In this document: positions 45,525-52,648 of the stretch, piece after piece
Position numbering within the stretch: position 1 is the stretch's first letter
Layout of the letters: each line of letters starts with the position of its first letter
From: Poritiphilus flavus
Lineage (GTDB): Bacteria; Bacteroidota; Bacteroidia; Flavobacteriales; Flavobacteriaceae
Assembly: GCF_009901585.1 (NCBI RefSeq)
Contig: NZ_WXYO01000002.1
Coordinates: 342,769-406,768 of the forward strand
Direction: 5' to 3'
Length of the DNA stretch: 64,000 nucleotides
Made by a program: the position numbers and the translations under genes
The notes under the pieces: model-generated
Database searches by the model: none
Seen by the model: the letters and a program-made list of their open reading frames with translations, nothing else
Told to the model about the DNA's origin: nothing

Positions 45525-46292
45525 ATGGCAACATATAAAAAGAGGGGCTACAAACCAAAAAACAAAGCTGAGGAACGCGATCTAGATGCGCAGAAAAGTA
45601 CCACGGCTGAGGTTTTTAGTACCTTGGATGAGAGTGCTTCGCGCTCAGAGCAGTGGGTCGCCAAAAATCAGAATTACATTCTTGGAGTAATCGGGGTTAT
45701 TGCGGTTGCGGTTTTAGGATATCTCGCCTATAACCAGTTTATTCAGGCCCCCAAAGAGGCCAATGCCGCCAATGAAATGTTCTATCCTCAACAGTATTTT
45801 GACCGTGCCCTGAACAATCCTGCAGAAAGGGATTCCCTATTCAATCTGGCACTGAACGGGGCAGAAGGGAAATATGGTTTTCTGGATATTATCGATGAAT
45901 ATAAGGGAACAAAAGCTGCCAACCTGGCCAGTTATTCTGCTGGGATGGCCTATCTGAATATGCAGCAATACCAGGAAGCTATCAGTCATTTGGAGAATTA
46001 CAACTCTGATGATGCCATACTTGGCGCACTCGCCAAGGGAGGTATCGGCGATGCTTTTATGCAGCTCGGACAACCGGCGGATGCACTGGGGTATTATGAA
46101 AATGCGATTTCCCATGACACCAATGAGTACACCACTCCTAAATACCTTTACAAAGCTGGGGTAACCGCGATGGAACTGGATCAGAAAGATAAGGCGCTTA
46201 CTTATTTTCAGCGAATCAAGGATGAATTTTCATCCTCCCAGGAAGCCAACACCATAGATGCTTTTATTGGTATGGCCAAAAGTGGAACCTAA
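45525..46292 (+). CDS. membrane-anchored tetratricopeptide repeat protein (YfgM-like)
   Basis: A 255-residue protein. The first 50 residues are basic and polar, then one membrane helix (about 51-68, YILGVIGVIAVAVLGYLAY), then a periplasmic part with three or four TPR motifs (about 115-250, for example AYLNMQQYQEAISHLENY). The layout resembles YfgM, a SecYEG-associated TPR protein, but homology is not established. It ends directly against the ribH start with no gap. Confidence 0.88.
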   Translation: MATYKKRGYKPKNKAEERDLDAQKSTTAEVFSTLDESASRSEQWVAKNQNYILGVIGVIAVAVLGYLAYNQFIQAPKEANAANEMFYPQQYFDRALNNPAERDSLFNLALNGAEGKYGFLDIIDEYKGTKAANLASYSAGMAYLNMQQYQEAISHLENYNSDDAILGALAKGGIGDAFMQLGQPADALGYYENAISHDTNEYTTPKYLYKAGVTAMELDQKDKALTYFQRIKDEFSSSQEANTIDAFIGMAKSGT

Positions 46293-46778
46293 ATGGCTAC
46301 TTCAAATAAAAATTTATCGGTTTACGATAAGACCACGATCCCAAACGCGAATCAATTTCGGTTTGGGATTGTTGTTTCTGAGTGGAATGTTGAGATCACT
46401 GAAAGTCTCGCAAAAGCCGCTCATGACACCCTTATAGATTGTGGGGCGCTTCCGGAAAGTATTATCCGATGGGATGTTCCCGGAAGTTTTGAGCTGACAT
46501 TCGGGTGTAAGAAGATGATAGTTCAGGAGGAAGTGGACGCCGTAATTGCCGTAGGAAGTGTTATTCGCGGAGAAACTTCTCACTTTGACTTCGTTTGCAG
46601 TGCTTCCGCTCAGGGTATCAAAGATCTGAACGTACAGATGGATACCCCTGTTATTTTTTGTGTATTAACTGACGATACCCTGGAACAGGCCAGAGCCCGT
46701 AGCGGAGGCAAACATGGCAATAAGGGTACGGAAGCTGCTATTGCCGCTATTAAAATGGCTTCGCTGGGGAAGGAGTAA
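46293..46778 (+). CDS. ribH: 6,7-dimethyl-8-ribityllumazine synthase
   Basis: A 161-residue enzyme forming the lumazine precursor of riboflavin from 5-amino-6-ribitylaminouracil and dihydroxybutanone phosphate. It shows FRFGIVVSEWNVEI (about 22-35), the substrate loop VPGSFELTF (about 64-72), and the GSVIRGETSHFDFV segment (about 87-101) with the catalytic His. The length is canonical. Its ATG follows the TPR stop codon without a gap. Its stop is followed by a 674-nt repeat island. Confidence 0.96.
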   Translation: MATSNKNLSVYDKTTIPNANQFRFGIVVSEWNVEITESLAKAAHDTLIDCGALPESIIRWDVPGSFELTFGCKKMIVQEEVDAVIAVGSVIRGETSHFDFVCSASAQGIKDLNVQMDTPVIFCVLTDDTLEQARARSGGKHGNKGTEAAIAAIKMASLGKE

Positions 46779-46794
46779 TTACAAGTATACGTCC

Positions 46795-46836
46795 AAGATT
46801 AAGATCAAGTTTAAGTTCAAGACCAAGTTCAATGGA
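46795..46836. repeat. 6-bp phased degenerate repeat directly after ribH
   Basis: Seven consecutive 6-bp units: AAGATT, AAGATC, AAGTTT, AAGTTC, AAGACC, AAGTTC, AATGGA. It forms the leftmost block of the intergenic island and begins 17 nt after the ribH stop. No coding frame is evident. Confidence 0.7.
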
Positions 46837-46855
46837 TTGGTGTTGAATTGTAAAT

Positions 46856-47014
46856 GTTGGATTGTTAGACAGTTGGATGGTTAGACAGTTGGATGGTTAG
46901 ACAGTTGGATGGTTAGATGTTTGGAGAGTTAGATGGTTGGAGAGTCAGATGGTAGAGGGTTAGGTGGTTGGACGATTGGATGGTTAGACTATTAGACTGT
47001 TGGCTGTTAAGACG
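46856..47014. repeat. 8-bp phased degenerate repeat block (GTTAGACA/GTTGGATG)
   Basis: Twenty units in register, beginning GTTGGATT, GTTAGACA, GTTGGATG and ending GTTGGCTG, TTAAGACG. All units are 8 bp except one of 7 bp (46952-46958). Early units alternate strictly between two types, so a 16-bp superunit is also present. Unit sequences vary, but the phase is kept. Confidence 0.85.
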
Positions 47015-47053
47015 AATTCCTGAATTATTTCCCAATTACGTTAAAGGGCCAAT

Positions 47054-47144
47054 ATCGTATATCTAATATCGTACATCATATATTGGTCTTATGCTTTGCG
47101 CTAATCGCCAATCGCCGACTATCAACGGACAACCATCAACTAAT
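47054..47144. repeat. 7-bp phased degenerate repeat block, copy 1
   Basis: Thirteen units in register, from ATCGTAT (47054) through TTGCGCT and AATCGCC to AACTAAT (47138-47144). Unit sequence drifts along the block, but the 7-bp frame is unbroken. Confidence 0.8.
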
Positions 47145-47155
47145 AAAAATGCGGC

Positions 47156-47227
47156 AATTTGAAAATTTGAAAATGGGGGAATTTAGAAGGTTGGATGGTT
47201 AGACTATTGGACTGTTGGCTGTTAAGA
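47156..47227. repeat. 8-bp phased degenerate repeat block, second
   Basis: Nine units in register, from AATTTGAA (47156) through AGGTTGGA and TGGTTAGA to TGTTAAGA (47220-47227). Its right part repeats the end of the first 8-bp block almost exactly. Confidence 0.75.
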
Positions 47228-47268
47228 CGAATTCCTGAATTATTTCCCAATTACGTTAAAGGGCCAAT

Positions 47269-47373
47269 ATCGTACATCTAACATCGTACATCTAATATCG
47301 TACATCATATATCGATCTTACGCTTTGCGCTATATGCTGAGCACAGACTATCAACGGTCAACTATCAACTGAC
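47269..47373. repeat. 7-bp phased degenerate repeat block, copy 2
   Basis: Fifteen units in register, from ATCGTAC (47269) to AACTGAC (47367-47373). It corresponds to copy 1 (offset 215 bp) but holds two more whole units near its start. Together with 47191-47268 it makes a near-identical direct repeat of 46976-47144. Confidence 0.8.
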
Positions 47374-47431
47374 GAACCTTACTGTTAACATTTTTTGGCA
47401 AGTATACTTCGGCACTTTTTTTGATTTTAAG

Positions 47432-47439
47432 TACCTTTG
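47432..47439 (+). promoter_or_regulatory. candidate -7 promoter box before the small membrane protein/mutL operon
   Basis: TACCTTTG, a full match to TAnnTTTG, 13 nt before the ATG at 47453. Only a weak TTC lies about 21 nt upstream. It is the first non-repetitive element after the island. Confidence 0.5.
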
Positions 47440-47452
47440 AAGGTATACCACC

Positions 47453-47743
47453 ATGGGAAGATTCACAAAATTACGTAAGAACAAAAAATTCAAATATTCG
47501 CCCCGTTATTATGACGATAAGGGAGAGGGCAATCCTTATAAAATAGGGCATAAATTGGATAAATACAGGACTACGGTCGGCTCTCAAGGTGGGATTAAAG
47601 GCAGGTTCAATAATGCCATGGCCGATATGAGAGTAAAAGGAGACCCCTATCTGAAGTTGCGTATGATCATTATCATCGCCATACTCATCCTGATATTTCT
47701 CTACATAATAGATTTTGACATATCCATATTCTTTAGTCGCTAA
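47453..47743 (+). CDS. small single-helix membrane protein upstream of mutL
   Basis: A 96-residue protein: a basic, Tyr/Lys-rich N-terminal part (MGRFTKLRKNKKFKYSPRYY), then one C-terminal membrane helix (about 70-92, RMIIIIAILILIFLYIIDFD). Related flavobacterial proteins are sometimes labelled riboflavin synthase subunit beta, but nothing in the sequence resembles an enzyme of riboflavin synthesis; the label probably came from the neighbouring ribH gene. Its stop codon overlaps the mutL start by 1 nt (TAATG), so translation is coupled. Confidence 0.82.
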   Translation: MGRFTKLRKNKKFKYSPRYYDDKGEGNPYKIGHKLDKYRTTVGSQGGIKGRFNNAMADMRVKGDPYLKLRMIIIIAILILIFLYIIDFDISIFFSR

Positions 47744-49590
47744 TGGCGGATATTATTCAACTTTTGCCAGATCATGTGGCCAACCAAATTGCTGCAGGAG
47801 AGGTCGTTCAACGGCCTGCTTCCGTAGTTAAGGAACTTTTGGAGAATGCCATAGACGCCAATGCGGGCTGTATCAAATTAATCGTCAAGGACGGGGGGAA
47901 AACCCTGATCCAGGTGGTAGACGACGGCATTGGGATGAGCACTACAGATGCCCGTCTGAGTTTTGAGCGCCACGCGACTTCTAAGATCAGGAATGCAGAA
48001 GACCTTTTTAGTCTAAACACCAAGGGATTCAGGGGAGAAGCACTGGCATCCATCGCGGCCATTGCCCATGTAGAAATGCAAACGCGGCCTCATGAAGAAG
48101 AATTGGGAACGGCCCTAAAGATAGCCGGAAGCAAAGTATTGTCTCAGGAAGTATGTAGTAGTCCGGAAGGAACCTCGATAGCTGTAAAAAACCTTTTTTT
48201 TAATATTCCGGCGAGACGGAATTTCCTGAAGTCAGACCAGGTGGAGCTTCGTCATATCACCGATGAATTTCACCGGGTGGCATTGGCTCATCCAGGGGTT
48301 CAACTCCATTTTTACCATAATGGTAATGAATTGTTCAACCTGCCGAAAGTCAAACAGAGACGTCGGATTGTCAATATATTTGGGGTGCGTATGGACGAAA
48401 AGCTGGTTCCGGTTGAGGAGGAGACCCAGGTCGCCAGGATCGGCGGTTACATCTGCAAACCACAATTCGCAAAGAAGAGCAGGGGAGAGCAATTCTTCTT
48501 TGTCAACAATCGATTTATTAAAAGCCCCTACCTGCATCATGCGGTGGTCGCTGCTTTTGAAGGGCTGATAAAACCGGATACCTTTCCGGGATATTTCCTG
48601 TTTCTTGAAGTGGATCCATCCTCTATTGATATCAACATCCATCCGACAAAAACCGAGATCAAATTCAATGATGAACATAGCCTGTACGCCATTTTACGGG
48701 CAACCGTAAAGCACAGCCTGGGCCAATTCAGCGTATCTCCTGTCCTCGATTTTGAAAGAGATCAGAATCTTGATACCCCTTATGCCTTCAAGGACAAACA
48801 GGCAAGTCAACCCCGGGTAAGCGTAGATGCCGGATTTAATCCCTTTAAAACTGACAGCAGTTCTTTCCAATCAGCAGCATTCAGAGAAAAGAAAAGTGCT
48901 AAGGGTTGGGAGAATATGTATGTTGGGTTGGAGTCCGGACAAAAGGAACAGGCTTTTAGCAGTGTTCAATTTGAATCTGACCCTTCTTCCACAGCACTTT
49001 TTGAAGCCGATACTGATCTGAGCGAATCCGCTGTTACCACATTGCAGATCAGGAGAAAATATATCCTGACCACCATTAAATCGGGCTTGCTAATCATTGA
49101 TCAGGGACGTGCGCATCAGAGGGTGTTATACGAGAGATTCCTTAGAAGTATAACGGTGAAAGAGACAGTAAGCCAACAATTGCTATTTCCCTTAGTCCTT
49201 TCGTTCTCAAAACCAGAAATAAGCGTTATCAACGAGATCAGAGAGCCACTTTCTCAGCTCGGCTTTATTTTTGATACGGTAGAGGGTGAGGACGTTCGTA
49301 TCAGCGGAGTACCACCAATGGTGCCTGAAAGTGAGATAGGGATCGTCCTGGATCAGCTTATTTCGGACTGGCAGGATGGGATAAACGAAAGCGGTTTTTC
49401 GCAATCTGATATCCTCTGTAAAACCCTTGCCAAAACCCTGGCGGTGAAAACGGGAGAACTTTTAGACAATAACTCCCAGTTAGCCCTGGTAAATGACCTC
49501 TTTGGTTGTAAGGAATCAAAGGTCAGTCCGTTTAACAAACCGATATTCGTTACCATCCCTGAAAGCGATATCGATAAAAAATTTATTTAA
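47743..49590 (+). CDS. mutL: DNA mismatch repair protein MutL
   Basis: A 615-residue protein. The GHKL ATPase part is intact: ENAIDANAGCIKL, DDGIGM, TKGFRGEALASI, and PSSIDINIHPTKTEIKF at about residue 290-308. A linker of about 100 residues follows, then the C-terminal dimerisation domain. The endonuclease metal motif, normally DQHA-x2-E-x4-E, reads DQGRAHQRVLYE from D453, so the His, Ala and first Glu are replaced. It may therefore lack nicking activity. It is followed without a gap by the first rhomboid gene. Confidence 0.95.
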   Translation: MADIIQLLPDHVANQIAAGEVVQRPASVVKELLENAIDANAGCIKLIVKDGGKTLIQVVDDGIGMSTTDARLSFERHATSKIRNAEDLFSLNTKGFRGEALASIAAIAHVEMQTRPHEEELGTALKIAGSKVLSQEVCSSPEGTSIAVKNLFFNIPARRNFLKSDQVELRHITDEFHRVALAHPGVQLHFYHNGNELFNLPKVKQRRRIVNIFGVRMDEKLVPVEEETQVARIGGYICKPQFAKKSRGEQFFFVNNRFIKSPYLHHAVVAAFEGLIKPDTFPGYFLFLEVDPSSIDINIHPTKTEIKFNDEHSLYAILRATVKHSLGQFSVSPVLDFERDQNLDTPYAFKDKQASQPRVSVDAGFNPFKTDSSSFQSAAFREKKSAKGWENMYVGLESGQKEQAFSSVQFESDPSSTALFEADTDLSESAVTTLQIRRKYILTTIKSGLLIIDQGRAHQRVLYERFLRSITVKETVSQQLLFPLVLSFSKPEISVINEIREPLSQLGFIFDTVEGEDVRISGVPPMVPESEIGIVLDQLISDWQDGINESGFSQSDILCKTLAKTLAVKTGELLDNNSQLALVNDLFGCKESKVSPFNKPIFVTIPESDIDKKFI

Positions 49591-50337
49591 ATGGGTAGAC
49601 TTACCGATGCTATTAAGCACCTTCTGATCATTAACATACTCTTTTTCGTAGCTACAAGTATTTATGGGGATCAGATGTATCAATGGTTTTCGCTTTGGTT
49701 CCCCAAAAACGAAAACTTCGCTTTTTGGCAGATCGTATCGCATATGTTTATGCATGGCGGCTTTATGCATATTCTCTTTAATATGTACGCTTTATGGGCA
49801 TTTGGTACGCCTTTGGAAAGGATGTGGGGTCGTAATAAGTTTCTCTTCTTCTATTTTTCAGCAGGATTGGGTGCCGCGCTGATACATACAGGGGTGAATT
49901 ATTACTATTTTAACCAGGGACTTGAGGCATTGGTAAACGCAGGCATGGGTGAATCTCAGCTCATAGAGATCATAGCTGCCGGGAAATACAGCCCGGACTG
50001 GTATAATATAGCTCCAAGGAGTGTTATCGACAATTTCCTCAGTGCTTATAGTACTCCTGCCGTAGGTGCTTCCGGGGCTATTTATGGCATTTTAGTGGCC
50101 TTTGGAATGTCTTATCCGAACAGTGAACTTTTCCTTATCTTTCTACCAGTGCCCATAAAGGCAAAATTCTTTATACCTGTACTGATAGGCCTGGATCTTT
50201 TTTCAGGAGTTACAGGATATTCTATTTTTGGAAGTGGAATAGCCCATTTTGCCCATATTGGTGGGGCCTTGTTCGGCTTTATTATGATGTGGTACTGGAA
50301 AAAAAATCAGTTTAACAAGAATCGTTGGGACCTTTAA
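49591..50337 (+). CDS. rhomboid family intramembrane serine protease (1)
   Basis: A 248-residue membrane protease with six helices. The catalytic Ser is S161 in VGASGAIYGIL and the His is H222 in AHFAHIGGALFGF. The conserved HMFMHGGFMHILFNMYALW stretch (about 51-69) is present. There is an extra loop of about 45 residues (110-155) before the catalytic Ser. It starts directly after mutL and ends directly before the second rhomboid, so the three genes form one operon. Substrates are not known. Confidence 0.93.
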   Translation: MGRLTDAIKHLLIINILFFVATSIYGDQMYQWFSLWFPKNENFAFWQIVSHMFMHGGFMHILFNMYALWAFGTPLERMWGRNKFLFFYFSAGLGAALIHTGVNYYYFNQGLEALVNAGMGESQLIEIIAAGKYSPDWYNIAPRSVIDNFLSAYSTPAVGASGAIYGILVAFGMSYPNSELFLIFLPVPIKAKFFIPVLIGLDLFSGVTGYSIFGSGIAHFAHIGGALFGFIMMWYWKKNQFNKNRWDL

Positions 50338-51213
50338 ATGACCTCAGGAAATTTAAAATATCAATTTGCGCGTTTAAGTATCGCTGAAAAGCTGATCGTA
50401 ATTAACCTTGTGGTGTTCATACTCGATGGGATCATTCCCTTTTTGTTGGATTTGCCCAAGAATAGCCTGTCACAATGGTTTGAACTGCCCAAGGACCTTT
50501 TCGCTTTTATTTCTCAACCCTGGTCCATAGTTACCTACTCATTTTTTCATGCGGGGTTTTGGCATTTGTTCTGGAATATGTTTATGCTCTATTTTTCTGC
50601 CCGCATCTTCCTGAACCTGTTTGGCCCCAGAAAGTTGATCAACGTTTACTTTTTGGGGGTGATCTTTGGGGGATTACTGTTCTTGCTGAGCTACAATGTA
50701 TTTCCGGCCTTTTTAGGGCGCAATTCAGCCCTGGTGGGGGCCTCTGCGGGAGTTACGGCGGTTCTGATCTTTATCTGTGCCTATATTCCCAACCAGGAGG
50801 TACGGGTCTTTTTCTTTAATGTAAAGCTTTGGTATATCGGCGCCTTTTTTATTCTGGTCGATCTTATTCAGATCCCAGGCGGACAGAACGCAGGCGGCCA
50901 CCTCGCCCATCTCGGGGGAGCCGTCTTAGGTTATGTGTACGCCCGTCAATTGTTGCAGGGAAGAGATATTGGTGCGGGCTTCTCGAAATTGCTTGACGGT
51001 TTTGCAGACCTTTTCAAGAAAAAGGAAAAAAAGGCTCCGTTAAAAACAGTCTATCGCAAAAAAGCAGGTACCAAAGGATCGCCAGTGGATTACGATAAAG
51101 AAAGTCGTCAGCGAAAGATTGATGCTATTCTGGATAAGATCAGCAAATCCGGCTACGAAAGCCTGTCAAAGGCGGAAAAGGACTTTCTTTTCAAGGCGGG
51201 CAAAGAAGACTAA
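50338..51213 (+). CDS. rhomboid family intramembrane serine protease (2)
   Basis: A 291-residue rhomboid. The catalytic pair is S136 (LVGASAGVTAVL) and H191 (GGHLAHLGGAVLGY); HAGFWHLFWNMFMLYF lies at about 71-86. Unlike the first rhomboid it has a cytosolic C-terminal tail of about 80 charged residues (about 212-291, FKKKEKKAPLKTVYRKK and on). The two genes are adjacent with no gap but have diverged widely, so they are probably not functional duplicates. Confidence 0.93.
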   Translation: MTSGNLKYQFARLSIAEKLIVINLVVFILDGIIPFLLDLPKNSLSQWFELPKDLFAFISQPWSIVTYSFFHAGFWHLFWNMFMLYFSARIFLNLFGPRKLINVYFLGVIFGGLLFLLSYNVFPAFLGRNSALVGASAGVTAVLIFICAYIPNQEVRVFFFNVKLWYIGAFFILVDLIQIPGGQNAGGHLAHLGGAVLGYVYARQLLQGRDIGAGFSKLLDGFADLFKKKEKKAPLKTVYRKKAGTKGSPVDYDKESRQRKIDAILDKISKSGYESLSKAEKDFLFKAGKED

Positions 51214-51224
51214 GAGTCCGCGTC

Positions 51225-52170
<946 letters not shown>

Positions 52171-52176
52171 TGGTCG

Positions 52177-52197
52177 GTTAATTTGTGGATTTGTTTA
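52177..52197 (-). repeat. left inverted repeat of the four-helix-bundle cassette
   Basis: GTTAATTTG followed by an extra 8 bp and TTTATT. Without the extra 8 bp it is the same as the right repeat at 52572-52586 read in reverse (GTTAATTTGTTTATT). It covers the stop codon of the enclosed gene. Confidence 0.6.
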
Positions 52198-52549
52198 TTT
52201 GATAGTTTCTAAGAGAATTCAATTTATTTGTGATACTTTCCAGCTTACTTCTCAACAAGTCGTAGTTCTCTTTAGAAATAAAACCTAGTTCATTGCATAG
52301 AATTAGTTGGTTCAATACTTCGACGGCTGAACCGAATGAGATGGAGGTGAAATGCGCCTTTTCTTTATTTGAAAGTCTTGTTGTTCCCTCTGCGATATTT
52401 GAACAGATGGAAACAGATGCTCTTCTCAATTGGGACATCAAACCGTATTTCTCATAATCTGGTAAGGTAGCAGTGATATTGTAAATATCTTTGGTGAATT
52501 CTTTGGATTCTTTCCAAACGTCCAGTTTTTCAAAGGCAAATTTAAACAT
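52178..52549 (-). CDS. four-helix bundle protein (S23/Avd-like family)
   Basis: A 123-residue protein of the four-helix bundle family, related to the S23 proteins coded in rRNA intervening sequences and to Avd of diversity-generating retroelements. It shows FEKLDVWKESKEFTKDIYNIT, LMSQLRRASVSICSNIAEGTTR and the final helix. There is no reverse transcriptase, variable repeat or rRNA gene nearby, so it is a stand-alone copy. Inverted repeats flank it on both sides, and it interrupts an otherwise tight lepB - wbqC order. The role of such solitary copies is unknown. Confidence 0.88.
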   Translation of the reverse strand: MFKFAFEKLDVWKESKEFTKDIYNITATLPDYEKYGLMSQLRRASVSICSNIAEGTTRLSNKEKAHFTSISFGSAVEVLNQLILCNELGFISKENYDLLRSKLESITNKLNSLRNYQINKSTN

Positions 52550-52571
52550 ACAAGCAAAACGATCTTTACCG

Positions 52572-52586
52572 AATAAACAAATTAAC
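52572..52586 (+). repeat. right inverted repeat of the four-helix-bundle cassette
   Basis: AATAAACAAATTAAC, the inverse of the left repeat at 52177-52197 apart from its 8-bp insertion. It lies 22 nt upstream of the four-helix-bundle start codon. Confidence 0.6.
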
Positions 52587-52621
52587 AGATATCAAATTTA
52601 CTCGAAAAATTAATGCCTTCT

Positions 52622-52648
52622 GTTCACTGCTCACTGCTCACTGCCTAC
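52622..52648. repeat. 7-bp repeat array at the 3' end of lepB
   Basis: GTTCACTG then CTCACTG twice and CCTACTT: four units of 7 bp. The last one contains the lepB stop codon (complement of CTA at 52645-52647). The units resemble those of the array at 58322-58356. Confidence 0.65.

Noticed and set aside
46795-47373. CRISPR array
   Set aside because: Units are 6-8 bp and contiguous, with no constant repeat plus unique spacer pattern and no cas genes.
52178-52549. Diversity-generating retroelement (Avd-like protein)
   Set aside because: No reverse transcriptase, template repeat or variable repeat in the surrounding sequence.
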